A stretch of 64,000 bases of DNA from Mesodorylaimus sp. YZB2_4 (GCA_030248295.1 JASANH010001446.1:558001-622000); one strand, 5' to 3'; positions 10,824-24,900 are shown, counted from the first letter of the stretch. Translations and numbers: made by a program. Notes: generated by a model from the letters alone, not told the origin.

Positions 10824-13188
10824 ATGGGCGCCGGAAGTCGATTTGTATGCGTCAATGGAAACAGTAGAGCGCCGAATTTTCTTCTGATACTTTCATTTTC
10901 ATTTGTTTGTTGTATCTCCGTAGCTTGGTATGGATTAGCTGTGATTCTGGAAGCTGTGCAGGAAGAACGCTTGATTAAAGCGCGCAATGACTTTACTTCT
11001 CAGGAGCAATCACGGGGCACCGCTTCCAGATTCACTAGTGACATGGACCTGCTGCAAGCTCCATGTAAGTCTTCCTTGTCTCGGTGAGTCTCGGATAACA
11101 TCCCATTTATGTAAAAGCGAGGGGTAATTGTTGTACTCTTGCCTTCTTACATAAAGCCGGTGAGATGGAAGATCAAGATTTGCCTTAGATCATGATTACT
11201 CCACTTTTATACCAAGTACTATATTTCAGTGAATATCGAATTCCAATCTCAGCTCGACAACTCCTTGCCACAGACTTTGCATTCCATACTGTCTCCATTC
11301 TCTGCAGTTCCTCTATTGCCTTTGAATTTGTCAGTCATCGGTCGCCTGTTTGAAAACAATCCATCCCCAAATCCGAATGCTGCAATTGTATCCTCATATG
11401 CATTCGGCATTTTACCGTCTGATTGGTCCTTACTTCACGAAACTGTAAAAAAAGATGGGTATGCTTTTTACAATCCGTTTCCTTCCACACGTTAGGTGTA
11501 AATATTTCAAAATTTTAGATCACCCGAAAGACAATGCCGTTTGCTAAACGTTGGTACATGGTGTCTGGTTTTCCGATGCCTGAATAACCATCCGCTCGAT
11601 GTCTTTTTGTACCGATTGTACAATAAAACGACCTATTGGTCAGTACGCACGTGCCATGACCATACTCGCCAGATGGCATTCAAAATGTGCGTGCAGTTTT
11701 TTAAATATCACTTTTAAATCTTACCTAAATTTTCAGGACTGTATTTACGCCCCGGACAACATCATCTAACCTAACAATCCTCCTTCCTCACGATTTGCAC
11801 ATGTATCAGACCATGCTGAGCCACTGTACATTTTTACCGTGCGACTATCGAAATGCCAGGGTGTATCGACGAAAAAATTACGGGACTGAAAAGGATCAAA
11901 ATCAAACTAGTGTCTCCTATATACCACAAGCCAGCATTGTAAATTTGGCTGAACTGCGTGATTTATTGCACAGTTTACGAATGACACCTTTCCTATGCGG
12001 CGGAACCCTTTTAGGTAAAACCTATTCAACCATACGCCCATCATGTACATGTCCCATTGTGCTTTATTTTCAAGGTTGGAAACGTGAATGTGGCATTATA
12101 CAATACACAAGGTATGCAATGCACACGACTTCTCAGACACTTTGTTATGTTAAAGGTTTGTTTTTCAGTGACTTCGACTTTTGTGTACCTATTTCGCAGT
12201 ATAATGCAGGTCTAGAACTGATTCTTGCCAGTAATGTCAACTTCATATTGAACCATCGCTTTGGAAAGGTAAGCATGTCTCGTGACAAAATCCGATGGCT
12301 ACCAGCATGCCATGGAACATTTTAGCCGTCGGACTCCCTGGAATACACAGTTTATGATAAAAATCGAGTTCGTATCGATATCTTTTTCGTATATGAAGAA
12401 CAAGACCATTCTTGGATTGGCGGGATGGGACCAGGCAGAATGAAAGTCAGGTAAGGGAGTCTGGCTAGGTCTAAGCAATAACGTGAGGGTTATACTTTTC
12501 AGATATACCTATCCGAAAATAAGCCGATTATGCTCCGTCGACTTGCTAGGACATCTTTTTCACGTTCCTTGCAACGTAAATGAATTCCTTTTGGCTGACT
12601 ACGGTAAGGCTAGATGTGAGAAAAGTTTTAAATTTATGTGTACTTATGTCTCGTATGTAGAAGTGTGTGCTGAAGGATAATGCTTCTTCGCTAATGGAGA
12701 AAGTAGCCCGCAGAAAGTTAACCTTGGCCCTAGGTTGTTTATCCGCCGACCTAGACGAATGCTAACGATACCTCAGATTTCGCCCAGACGCCGCCATATC
12801 GGCCGTTTCGTTTTTATGGTGCCTGCCTAGAGATGCCTGAGTTGATAGCAATACGCTTATGTAGGTACAACGAGTCATTTCTTCTCACTGGACAGAACTA
12901 AAAGGGGCTGCATCAAAACCATTTGGCGAAAGTACTCAGGCATTATAGAGTGTAGCCTGGCTAAATAGGTGGCATTGATTAACTTGTCACAAGAGCACGT
13001 CGATAGGTCGTTTTCAGGCGTGTCTTTTATGTCTCTTTACCCCATCACTGCGTATTCTTCTGTTTCCAGGCCCTAACTGGACTGAACCGATTCATCAGAA
13101 CTCCTACTTATGGTACAGCACCTCGAACAGTGCCCAAATGGGCTATTGGTCGAGCGAGGAAGCTGATGAAGTCGATAAAGAATTCTGA
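10824..13188 (+). CDS. Fukutin-like LicD-family glycan phosphotransferase
   Basis: Nine exons, consistent in phase: 10824-11064, 11230-11458, 11519-11686, 11737-12014, 12075-12111, 12169-12268, 12326-12450, 12503-12603, 13070-13188; 465 residues, close to human fukutin (461). Residues about 18-40 are a signal-anchor (FLLILSFSFVCCISVAW), so it is a type II Golgi/ER protein. LicD/nucleotidyltransferase motifs appear in order: LCGGTLLGWKREC, IIQYTSDFDFCVPI (DxD-like metal site), RIDIFFVYEEQDHSWIGG, and the HVPCN...LLADYG segment near the end. Exon 9 supplies the typical C-terminal PNWTEP stretch. Fukutin family members add ribitol-phosphate to O-mannosyl glycans in vertebrates; invertebrate homologues may use other phospho-alditol donors. 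GTG at 10764 is in frame but the first ATG is 10824. Exon 2 ends at a GTATGC donor (11459), chosen because later donors break the frame. Confidence 0.88.
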
Positions 13189-13887
13189 ATTCAAATGCCG
13201 TCCGCGTGCAAAGACAGCTCATTTATGCTTGTACATTATCAACTTGGGTAAGCTCTAGGTCAGTGCCACATGCCTCCTATGCATAAGATGACAGAGGGTA
13301 GATTAGAAATCTCGAATGCATTTCTTGTAAATGTAATGTCACTAATAAGCCTTGTGCAGGGTGTTGATAAGCCTAAGTAGAATAAAGAGACGAGAGTGAC
13401 ATTAGCCGCGGGCAGTATGACCGTTGATCTGGGTGATTTATTAAAGCCATGACCACAAAGAAGGTTTGACCGTAAAAGATCAAACTCGGATTATGTTCAC
13501 GAGTCTGACGGATTCGCGTGCACACTTCCTACACGGTTGAATGTCAATAAAGAGGACCAAGGTCGTTTTTCTAAAGCCATGTGATTGTGCAATACGTAAT
13601 TATTTTCACTGGATTAATCAATAATCACCAGCGAGGTCTGCAGCTTATCCATCGGCGTAGTCGTGGTAACGAAGGTCAGCCAGCCTCGGTCCTTATCCGA
13701 AGGTTTTATATGGAAGAGGCCAGCAGGGACACCCGTCTCGTACTCATAATGAGTTTTCGTCTAATTGACTTTAGTATGCCGCTGGAAACGGATGGATCGC
13801 CCAGTTGATACTTGAAGCAAGCTGAGAACAAGCTTGATTATTTCACGGTGACTATCGGTGCTTGGACAGTGGTAAGAGTATGTTGAA

Positions 13888-13902
13888 GGGGGGGGGGGGG
13901 GG
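13888..13902 (+). repeat. Poly-G homopolymer
   Basis: An uninterrupted run of about 15 G, followed by AGATGATGGG. A second, slightly longer run occurs about 1 kb downstream. Exact length should be treated as uncertain because homopolymers are error-prone in sequencing. Confidence 0.8.
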
Positions 13903-14876
13903 AGATGATGGGATGGGTCAGGCTCCTTTGATGTCAACTTTTAAATGTCGTCTAGCTCTTATCGTCTTTTCCTTCTGTACACTGTACTACTACATAACTT
14001 GCCAGATTATGTTTTATGCATGAGCTGATGTCCTCCCTAACTGACCAATGCATGACGTCTGTCGTCCTTTAATCGCGTCTTCTTTAATCCGTGAATGAGG
14101 ACACGATCGTGACTTCAAACATCTTCTCACGTCTCTGACATCTCTGACGCAAGACCTGATGCGAATGGTCACCTGAAAGCTATATGATTCAAGAGGCGAA
14201 TGCAAATAGAGTTTTTACGTGCGCATGTTTCGCAGCCTCTCCCTCTTCAATGAAGGCATAATGTAATTGCAAACAAGCCAGGCATAACGCTTATGGGAGC
14301 CGAGCCTGAGTGGGTGGATCGATGACCCTTTTCCAGAAAAAAGCTAAGGAAAAAAGGGAAATGCGTTGAACGAAAATAGAAACTGCGGCTACCTGACAAC
14401 GTTAGGCACCGTGGTCTCATCGTGGTTTTTTTACCGGGCACTTGTATCGCGGAGTGAAGCAGTGTTTACCAATCACTTTAGAACAGATTCTCTTTCAGTG
14501 TCCCATTTTTTAGTGCTTATGCGCTACCTTATTTGGCCATTCTGTTTGTAGATCTTATTATAGTGAGGCATCAGAAGGGAAAGGTCAGCCATGGTACAAG
14601 AAGGGTCACGGGAAACAAGTCAGGCCTCCCATTTTTTAGGCTTTTGAGAAAGGATGGACTGTACAGGCTCGCCTGGCAAGCCACCCTCCACGACAAGCCA
14701 CAGCTGGGACAGGTTTTAGGGTGATGATTCAGCTACGGACCAGGGAAGGAGTCTTTGTTGGCTGCTCTGGAGTAATTGACAAGCTCCACTTTTTCACTTT
14801 CTCTGGTTGGTGCTGTTTGTGATGGTCAGTCAACTGACGGAATAGAAGCCAGTCGCTGCGTTCGAGGCAGGAACAT

Positions 14877-14896
14877 TGGGGGGGGGGGGGGGGGGG
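14877..14896 (+). repeat. Poly-G homopolymer
   Basis: An uninterrupted run of close to 20 G following ACATT. It is the second of two G runs between the fukutin-like and galactosyltransferase genes; such tracts can form G-quadruplexes. Length uncertain. Confidence 0.8.
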
Positions 14897-15271
14897 ATCA
14901 ATGATTTAAGCGGCGTAGCAGAATTTGGACAGGCAGTAAAGTGAGGCTTAAAAAAGGTCTATAGCGCTGCGCATAGATACTAATGGTTTAGGCTCCTTTG
15001 TCTTTACAACTCAACCCGCATGCTGCCTAGTGCTGAGTGAAAGCGTATCATACAGACATTATGAGAATGCTGACTTGATGAGCCCAACTGGCTTTATAAG
15101 TATCCTATGCGCAATTTTCCAAGCCTCTGAACTCTGTGCATTGAACTGATTTGATTGAACTGATTGAACTTTACCATCTAAGCAAGCTACATCATGGTCA
15201 GAGATTGCCAGAGCTAACCAACGTTACTCTTCTATGGCAGGGTCCGGCCACCAGCGAATGACACCCCGCCA

Positions 15272-16687
15272 ATGACCGTGAATCATCTGATGTCAAAACG
15301 TTGGTATATAATTTGGGCAAGGTTCCGGCGACGGCGCCAAGCAACAGTCTTCCTCTTCATGACATTATTCTTCGTTTACCTCTACGCTATTATCTTCATC
15401 TCTCATAGCCCTTTCCGACTGCTCTCGACTGGAACCACGAACGTGGCCACGTTTAACTGGACCGAGTATGCGTTCGAAGAATCGAATTCATCAGTTGTTC
15501 CTCCTTGCCCTACTCTGGCCTTCTCTGATGTTCAATTCATGCTATCAGAGAAGAAAGCAGAGAACATTACTGCCGAGTTTATGAAGCGGAAGTCAGCTGG
15601 TCAAAGTCGACCGACTGACTGCAATCCAAACTCGTCAGTAGTCATGATCGTGCCTTTCCGTGAAAGGCACAGACACTTGAAACAATTCTTGCCTTATATG
15701 CACGCATTTCTTCAAGAGCATCTTCTCGATTACGCAATCGTCGTGGTCCAGCAGCCCGAAGGTGGCATTTTCAACAAAGCACGCATTATGAATGCGGCAT
15801 TCCTGGAGTTAAGAAAATTGCGTAGATTTGACTGCTATGTGTTTCATGATGTGGATTTGTTGCCATTGGATAGACGCCTGAACTATGAGTGTTCACACCG
15901 AGGTCCCGTCCACATGGCCACAGCCATTGATAAGTTTCGATACAAGTAAGCTCACGATAGCAAGTGTGGGGCACTGCACTATTCAGCAAAGTCTAGACGA
16001 TGTCTGGGCGGCTCTTCTTTCCTTAGGTTGCCTTATGAAGACAATTTTGGTGGCGTGGTAGCGTTCACTGGTGCCCAGTTTGAAGCTGTGAACGGCTTCT
16101 CAAACAGGTAACATCGTCCCGACGAAGACTTTAGGAAGCCAACCAGAGGAAAAAGCCATCTGGCAAAAGCTGATCAGAGTCAGAGTGTTCAACAGCGAGG
16201 CACTGGCGATAAGTGAGTCAGGCAAAGAAAGGCATAGGGTTACGGGCACATATGCCATACCACACCGGAGCCCTCTCTCTGATATGGTGCCTTCACTGTT
16301 CAAGCGTTCATTTTAGGTACTATGGCTGGGGTGCCGAGGATGACGATATATACCAAAGGTATTCAGCACATTCCTGCGCCTACCGACCTCTGTACTGTCT
16401 TAATTCTAGAGTACAACTGAGTGGCCAAAAAGTACAACGTCCTCCGCTCAATGCTGCTCGCTATCGCGCAATTCGACATTCCAAAGACCCTGGTAATCCA
16501 AAGAACCCTAAAAAGTAATGCGCATGCCTTTCGCCCATCCAACCTACAATAATCCTTGTTCAGGGACGACTTAAACAAAGACACCAAACGTGTATGGAAA
16601 ACAGACGGATTGAACTCGCTCAACTATACAGTGCTTGCTATGATAAACGAAGGATTGTATTTGAACATCACTGTCAATGTCTACTAA
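15272..16687 (+). CDS. Beta-1,4-galactosyltransferase (GT7 family)
   Basis: Five exons in consistent phase: 15272-15945, 16027-16107, 16317-16358, 16410-16514, 16564-16687; 341 residues. Type II Golgi enzyme: a basic cytoplasmic tail (ARFRRRRQ) and a signal-anchor at about residues 25-45 (FLFMTLFFVYLYAIIFI). Catalytic landmarks of the B4GALT1-6 group follow in order: VMIVPFRERHRHL, FNKARIMNAAF, FHDVDLLP (metal-binding DVD), EDNFGGVVAFTGAQF, GWGAEDDDIYQR (acceptor-binding GEDDD-type loop) and AIRHSKD. It transfers galactose, or GalNAc in many invertebrates, from the UDP-sugar to terminal GlcNAc or glucose; which donor is used cannot be read with certainty. Several N-glycosylation sequons are present. 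Part of exon 1 plus upstream DNA has been duplicated at 42610-42932 and 45257-45700. Resemblance to C. elegans bre-4-type enzymes is family inference. Confidence 0.93.
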
Positions 16688-18951
16688 TGGCATGCATACA
16701 TTGTCTGCTCATCTTGTATCACGTGGGTGGAAGGAGAAGATACTAAGAGACCACCCACCTCTTTCGTAGTGGCTCTTCTCCGCCAGGTGGGTTGCGTATG
16801 CCTCAACGGACATGCGACCTTAGAATTCGTTCTTACTGTATCAAGCCAGTCATTACCTTCGATCTTTGCACCATCAGCTTAGCACAAAGCACCACATTGA
16901 AGCTTTATCTTGCACACAATAACAACATGTACTACATTCCTAGCGAAGCATCAGAAATCATGAGCTGACAAAAACCCTCGTGCAATTCAGAGGTCAAATA
17001 GTAAACACTCGCGCAGGTACGAGGTAATATGCCCAAAAAGTGTGCAAGGTGTCAAACATATTACGGACGCCCTTCCACAAGCCTACCACTATCGAGTTTC
17101 TCCAAACATGAAAATCCCAGCTATGTGTGCATGAAAAAGCTGAAAGTCGTATCAAAAAACCTGTAGTACGCTTCAGGCGTATTGAGAGGTGTCCTTTTTC
17201 TTGAACGCATACCTCGTGCCATTTGTGCGATAGCGTACTGGCGGTGTTCTCGGCAGTTGAGGCGGCCGCACGATGTATTTTTTGGAGCTTAAATTAAGAA
17301 CACCCATTCATCATTAGCATGAGTAAAAGTCCAAAGACAATTTTTACGTGTCATCCAACGTGTGATATTCCGATTCAGGATTCCTGCCATTTGCTTGAAC
17401 ACCCCCATTTTGTCGCTCGAAAACACGATGGCCGCTACTGCTGTCAATCCTAACAATGAAACTGTGATTTTGCAAGTGAAACGATGCACACCCCAACGAG
17501 ACAACCTTCCCTCAAAAGGGAGACCCCTCTTTCGAGCTGATATCTGCCCTAGCTGTCAACGAACAAGGCAGGATGGCCCCTCCAACTGCATTTAAACTCT
17601 TTCCACTTTCCAACAAGCGGGCCAAAGCATTCTGACAGTCATACTGTAGCCGACACACCAATCCATTCTTACCTGCTAGGAGGAAATGACCAAGCGTTGC
17701 ACGTGTCCATGTCCACTGATGGATCATCTCGACGACGAGCACGCTCATCACCGCCCAAGCTTGTGCGTTGATCACAGTCCGAGGATTGCGCAGTAGACTG
17801 CCGCCTACCCACGTCTGGTAGCGAAGCGATCGATTTCCTATCTTTTGGTCGTTGAGCTCGACTACGAGCATCAGCGCTTCGAACATGATACGTAGTCGAT
17901 GATAAAGTAACTTGCCGTCCACCACCTACTTTATGAACTTGCAAGTCTAAGAAAAGGAAATCATTTTGAAAACTTTTTGGATTTTTAAAACGCCCACGCA
18001 TCCTAAAAATGATAGGCCTCTCATCTCTTATATAGTACAAGCACAACGGGTACATCAGTCATTTCTTCCGCGTTCGCTCCGGGCCTCTTCGAAGCACATA
18101 CGAACATGTTTATGGACTCATATTGCTTTTTATGCCTGTTTTCCAGCCCCCTCCCTTCACTAGTATTTGCCCGAAATGCTTGGCTCCTTCTACTGATGCT
18201 TACTGAATCACAAGACTGATCCATAGAGCCCGAAGGGCAAGATGAGAGCACAGCTAGCCAACGAGCAGTCAAGCACCAGTGACGAATAGGAGACAGACAG
18301 AAGTGACGGCATGCTATACGTCATGCGCTACGGACTACCCCCTTTGGACAAGCAAAGTCATATCAGTCACATGCCTGCTCTAATGTTGCTCCGCAACCAC
18401 GCAATCAACCATCTATACTTACAAAAGCCGCGACACAGTTGTGACTGCTATTCAAGTGCAATAGCCTTTCAAAAATTGTATCTGTTCGCAAAACAGCTGA
18501 AAAGTTCACCTTCTTCGTTGAATTGACTTAAGGCAGCATTCGTCAGCTGGAAATTACGAGGGCATATCAGCATAGCCGTCGTTTCTGCTCTTAGTTATGT
18601 GTGGGCATCCTGAGTAAACGAGACTAGGACTACATCCAACACACTACGCCTAGATTTGATTGTTCCAAAGCAGCTGCGCTATGTCGTGGGCGGTCGAAGA
18701 GGCGCCGCGACGTCGACGACCGGATTCGTTTTTTACTAATTTTAACGGTTTCATTCTACAGTACGCCTTCTAACTACAATGGTGTCCTGTCCTTGAAGGA
18801 CCGAATTCCATAAAAACTGAACATTCGACATTCTTTGTCTTCTCCTCCTCCCAAGGCAAACCATTTAGACCTTTCACATCCTGATTTGGCATTCATATCT
18901 GAGGTGTCAACTGACGAGGAAACTTTCAAGGTGACGGAGAAAATATGATTT
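16688..18951. other. Region between galactosyltransferase and ARMC9; no gene established
   Basis: Minus-strand frames at 17289-17504, 17512-17925 and 18021-18272 are open for 70-137 codons, but they show no domain, no consistent splice chain and no repeat elsewhere. They could be exons of an unrecognised gene or chance. TAC(A/T)GTA copies lie at 17642 and 18757. Confidence 0.35.
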
Positions 18952-21900
18952 CTATCGAGGCCGAAGCGTAGTCGAACTCAGGGGCGTGCCCTCTGGAGAT
19001 TGGCCCACTCCTAGCAACACTGACATACCATCTGGCCCGGCCACTCCTACTCCCATCTCTCGTTGCTCGGTGTCTTTGCTGTGTCCACCACTCGACGAGG
19101 TGGACATTCGAGATGATAATTTTCTGTTGCTACCATTGGCGCGAGCGGATCGCTGCGGAGGGCGGTGCTGTGAGCCTACAGTATCCACCATCGTAGTACT
19201 CTTCTCGGTCGACTGTCGCACGATCGAGTTGGCCTGCTCATCATTTATGATACTGTCCGCTTCCGATTTGCAATAATGCTTTTTCAACAGCTCGAATCCG
19301 GACAGTGAATGAACGGAGTCCGGTAGCACTGTATCGCCTTCATCCAACTCTGGTTCCAATATGTCCGATAACTGTTCTTGGTTTGGCAGACTCCCGAAAA
19401 CTGTCTCTTCCTAAACAAGGATCAATAGCGAGTGCTCGATACCAAACCAACCTTCGGACCCTTATGTGCTCGGTCAGCATGCAATCCTAGCCATCCCGGG
19501 CTATCGGATTGGATCAGATAGTCAGCGAAAGCCCTACGAATCTATCTACCCACTCAAGACGGTGTATGTCAAGCCTTAGCGAGCGGCTGCTTATACTCAG
19601 GCTCACAGGCATTTTCATATTTATCGAAATTTGAGGGGTGAGAATGGCTTGTGGCAGCAGACCCATCGGTAAACAACAACCCATTCAAATATCATACCTC
19701 ACTGTCTTCATCGCAGTGTTCATCCGCAGTAGACGCGCCTTCTTCATCGGACGGCGGAGGTTGCTTATCAGCCAACTCTAAAAAGAAGTAAAGCACTTTT
19801 TTGACCACAATCATTCATTGTTGTACTCGCAGCCTATGCTCTCGTCTAAGCCGCCCTTTTTGTTAGTCCTCGTCCTTTAGCATGTTTATCAGCTTTATCA
19901 AATCCAACACCATCCATATCCCAAATCCAAACGATTTTCTTACCCTTTCCGTGTCAGACGGACCAAGCGATCGATAAAGCTAACAAGACTCAAAGGACAC
20001 TTACGTACTGTATACAGAATGAAGGGTTCGGGAAAAAGACCTTGTGAAAGGTATCTAGGCAATACGAATGCGTCATAAAACAATAATGCTACACCGAACT
20101 GTTCTGTACCTGCCGCTCTTACCCCGAGTCTCGAAACCTGTGAGATACCGTATATGTACGAACACACTCACAAATTTCGATCTCAGGGACCGAGAAACAG
20201 TCGACATGTCAAGCCATAGTTCGACACCTCGTTCAAAGTTCGAAGGTTTTAGACTCACGGTCAACGTCGTGGGCGGTCAGACTGGCGGCCAGGATGACTC
20301 AGTCGCAGGGTAATAAATCGACCCAAATAAGGAACCCATTTGGAGTCCTTATTACACTCATTTTCAAACTACCATTGCCAATGAACCATTTTCACACACA
20401 GCTTCGTCTAGGCGTTTTAGTAGAAAAAACCAATCACGCGCTCGCTGACGTGAGTAGATGGCAAAAGGCGTCAATGGGACGCACATCCACACAATCTGCT
20501 CAGTCGACTGATGCACGCGAAACCCAACCTCGCTCTGCTGATGGCGACCGGCTGGCGCTAACGTTTTAAGAGCCATCCATGCATGGGCGTTGTGAGTGGG
20601 CGGTAGTCGCAGACGAGGTCAGCCACGCGACCAAATGCGAAACCAGTCAATGCGCTACAGCTGCCACGAAACAGGGGGAGAACTACATGAAAAAACGGCC
20701 AACCAAACGAAAATCGGTTTCGACAAGAACAAAAATTGCTAACGATTTTTCAACGACTGGCTGGGGCCCCTCTGTCGATCCATACGAAGGCTGCCAACAA
20801 TGCATGCATGGCTAGACGGGGCGCCATCTCAGACGCGCCACTCACCCCCTAACCCATCATGCAACCACCTCCCATCATGATCGTTCTTTTTTCATGCTTC
20901 GTGCCTAGGCAACCTAACCTCACGCTCAGCTGACTGTCGCAACGTCTTGCCGGCGCCTCGGCCGCACAATCTCCACTGGGGCCTGCGACGATCGAGACGA
21001 GATACGGTAACCCAACAGGCCCTATTCATCGTCGAGCCCCCATGCCCAAATGAGACACATTCCTGCACACCAGACAACGAGCTGCGACCAGACGCAAATA
21101 AATGCCATTATTGGCTAAAGCCGCTGAAGACTGACGGAAACGCCAAGGTCGCCCTTGACAGACGAGGACAATCTAGTAAATAGTTGATCCTTCTTCACAC
21201 CACCTCGGCCATATCGCCTCAGCCAATGGCTTGCTTTCTGCACTGCGGCGTCAACCCTCCAACCCGACGCCACTTACCCAGACTCCGCCTGCTCGGCTAT
21301 GCCATCGCACGTTCGGCTATTGCTAACATCGCGCGGACCCTTGTATTCGAGTATCACTGCACAGCTGACTGAAAGCCCGAACATGGAAAACCGGGTTTTC
21401 AAACCTACCGAACAGCCAGGAAAATAACGGCAGCCAATTGCACTGTCAACCAGAAGAAACCAGATGCCGCCAAATGATCTATTTGACACACAAGATGGAT
21501 AGCTAGGTAGAAAGATAATACCTACAGTGTGCCTTCCGAAAACTACCGAACTCCCTTCTAAACACCCCATACTTCCAAAATAAAGCAAATGCAATGGTGC
21601 TTCCCTCGAACAATGCAAAATTGCTCATTTCCGAAAACCAACCAAACGCCCCGCACCCTTCTACATACAACTACGTCTCGCCAAGTCTACTTCCCCAATC
21701 CGACACCATGAAGATTCGAGACTCGGGAAAATGCAAAGTCAAACCTCACAAAAGGTGCAATGGTCCCCTCTGCAAGTGCAATGTGGCACACGTGACAGGG
21801 CCAAATACATACTGGAAGGGTCTATACTTGCAGAGTCCAGTGCATAAGCAGAGGACAATATAAGGCAAGTTGCAAATTGCAGAATTGTACCTCAGCCAAG

Positions 21901-24900
21901 CCACTTGTAGCAGAACACTACCGCGCATTGCCTGATTTGCAAAGAGAGAGCCAATTCAGCAGATACGAGCCGAAGATAAGACCACATTCGAGCAGATTGA
22001 GTGGGCAACAGAGAAGCACAATTTTACTAAGAAAAAGGGCTGTCCAGTCGGGCTCACGAACGGATTGAAGCCTAAGCAGAAGACTAAAATGCGATCGTCG
22101 GCCCAGACAGCAGCTTCGTCCACGGCCAGGTTTTCCAGACAGTCGCCGCCAGGCTATTGCGCCTGACCGAGCTTAGGCCGACCAGTCGACCCGTCTGATG
22201 CTGGCCGGTCGTGCCAGCCGAGGAAGTAGAAGGTAATAGACGAAGGGCAACCGGGCTACACGGGCGGCGCCAGCCACTTGGTTTCTATAAAAGATGTTAA
22301 CGCTCCCGCTCGAACCACCAAAAAGGACCGAATAACCCTCACAACTTCCGCCATCGCAAAAAACGTCTGAATGAAATAAAACAAGGTCCGACAGACATCA
22401 GGCCTAGCTGTGCACCCATTATCAGCAGGCCCATCCTCACTAATCCCTGACATATATCGCGAAGAGGCCAGAAATACGTAAGCCGTTAGCTGTGCATACA
22501 TTCCAAATAATGCAATGCAAACAACCACATTCTCTGCCTGTCTAGTCAATAAAATAGAATAGTTAAAACCGAACAATAAAACGCCCTAGCTTCGACTTCA
22601 TCGTCTAATGCAAAGAGGGACGGCTACTGCTATAAATTACCCATCGACCTTTCACCAACCCCTTGTTTTCCTCGCAATGGTGCCAGCCAGTTCAGTGATT
22701 CCCCCGCTACATAGATGCCAAAACGGACACAATTCCTTCCACCTGCTATGCAAACCTGAACAGAACTATATGAACAGAGAAAAATCAAGAACGAGGCTGA
22801 CTTTCAAGGAAACGAGGCCCAACTCTGACAATTGGCTAGTGCACAGGCAGACAGCCCCTGTGACCAACAGCCGCTGCCCGTCTCCATTTATGTAGGCTAC
22901 TAGACAAGACAAAATCCTGTCGTGCGAGACACGGACATTCCTGGGAGGACATCAGCGTGGACGGACACTTTCCCGCAGGCTCGCTCGTCTGGACGACAAC
23001 AAAATCGAATACCTACTGCCTTTCAACTGTTCTCATTCCAATTCCGCATTGAAACTCTCCAAAAGCATTCTGTTGGAAAGACTAAAAGAAACATAAAAAC
23101 TACGTCCGCAGGTGCACTCGGCATCTATGTGCACAATGCAACACGCTGATTCCCCCAACTACGTCCCACATTACATGGCAACAATCTAGTCGCCATAATA
23201 ATCATGCCATCCCGGCAGTGCCTCGCCGCTCGCCCTCGTGCCAGCTGTTCGTCTGGGTCGGCCGGGCTGCGTCGCGACGATGGTCGCCGCCTGCGAGTCA
23301 AATGCGCGAAGCGACGCGACCAGTCGCGCGACACAATTTCTAGTGCGAAAATGTTGCACTATTAGCAAAAACCTTCTTAACAAAGGCGACCTAGTGCAAA
23401 GACCACATTCATCCGAGCAAACACCATGTTAAATTGCAACAGCTTTTAAAACGACGACCAGCAGAGCATAGATCCTTTTCTTACGTTACTCGCCATTGAC
23501 CAATCCAGACGGCACAATTTCGAAAACTGGGCCGTGAGAAAGAACGAAACACGAAATCCGTCATCCCCTAGGTCATTACAGTGCAATGCACCATCAAGCT
23601 AGTCACCTGTTCAACCACTTTGCAAAATACGACTGCTCAATTTGCACAGCAAATTTTTGCACCTGCAATGGCGGCAACGCTAAGCAAACCAATGCAAATT
23701 TTATGTCCGTCCAAAAAAGGTGACACAAATACTTGTCCAGGCGAAACGACTCGACACCTGCTCGAGGTGCAGTCAACGAGAAAATTAGTATCACTCGCAT
23801 TCCATACAGAGTAGTGCACTCATCGTGCACCATATTCAGTTCAGGATTAGACCAGCCCGCCCCGCCCGTCAATCTTACTAATTGCAGACTTGCCCCAACT
23901 ACACTACCAGCCCGTGCCTAGCAAATGCATTGCGCTGAAATCTACATTCCTTAATTTGGAAACTCTTTAACTGTTTCTGAAGCCACATATATAGTAAACC
24001 CTTCGATTCGCATCCCAAAGCCACATGGGCGGGAAAGAACAAACCACATGCACACTAGCCCACTTCACTGCGCCAACCCATCTCCGAATATTTCCCTATC
24101 ACACACAGTTTCATACCTCCATTTAGCTGTTTGATGATGTACGGAATCTGCTTTAAGTCGTTCGCTGTCTTCGGTCGTTGTATAGCTTTGTCCAAAATGC
24201 CATGCAGACCCTAAAACAATAGACAATAACCAAATGTGGGAAGGGATAAATGACTCAAACCCTAAACTTCCATTCCAGGCAGACGCGAGTGCGTGCGTAC
24301 GCCATCAGTACTAAAATAGCCCCTAGCGTGAATGCCCAGAGGACACATTGCGATTTTCGTTCACTTGACATTTATGTCTCAGCAAAAAGGCGCCAGTATA
24401 AATCACATCGTACTGAGCCAAGCAAGAACAATGCCCACTGTCAGAAGATAGATCTCGCAACGAGAACAAACACTACAGGATCATAATGAAGGATGTATGT
24501 GGGAGGGCACAAAAAAATTGTTCATCGTGTTTCGTCTTTCCATTCTGATGAGTGCGGTGAGGCCAGCTTTTGGTGGTTGTATGTGCTGTATGAGCTTCAC
24601 AAAATGGAGGTCAGAAAAATTGTCTGCTGTTTATCCATGACTGGAAACTGAATTTTTATCCTGGCTCGCCATTTACAGAAATAACCCACAGAACCAATCA
24701 AAATTCAGACACCCTGGTAGGCCTGTCTTTGCCGTCTGGTATAACCTTCCCGCTTCATGTGGTACCGTAACCGAAGGTAAATTATTGCAGAAATCATTGA
24801 GGCCTGCCCATAACACTGATTGTGAGTACGTCTGTCCCTCCCTGCCAATTCAACATGGTCAAAGAGCACACCAGAGTAAACACCACTCCATAACTTACCA

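Larger units (their letters stand above)
13189..15271. other. Intergenic region with two poly-G tracts
   Basis: No recognisable coding sequence. Two uninterrupted G runs of about 15-18 bases lie near 13888-13902 and 14877-14896. From about 15000 rightwards the sequence is repeated, inverted, at 45257-45700. The region upstream of the galactosyltransferase was therefore included in that duplication. Confidence 0.45.

Noticed and set aside
11446-11518. 28-bp mini-intron (GTTAGG donor at 11491) in the fukutin-like gene
   Set aside because: It puts exon 3 in a frame with an early stop; the GTATGC donor at 11459 gives a 60-bp intron and a continuous frame.
15272-16687. B4GALT7 (xylosylprotein galactosyltransferase) identity
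   Set aside because: The GWGAEDDDIY loop and RHSKD segment fit the B4GALT1-6 group better than B4GALT7.
17289-17925. Gene on the minus strand near 17.3-17.9 kb
   Set aside because: Two open frames with some hydrophobic stretches but no domain, no consistent splice sites joining them; not reported as genes.
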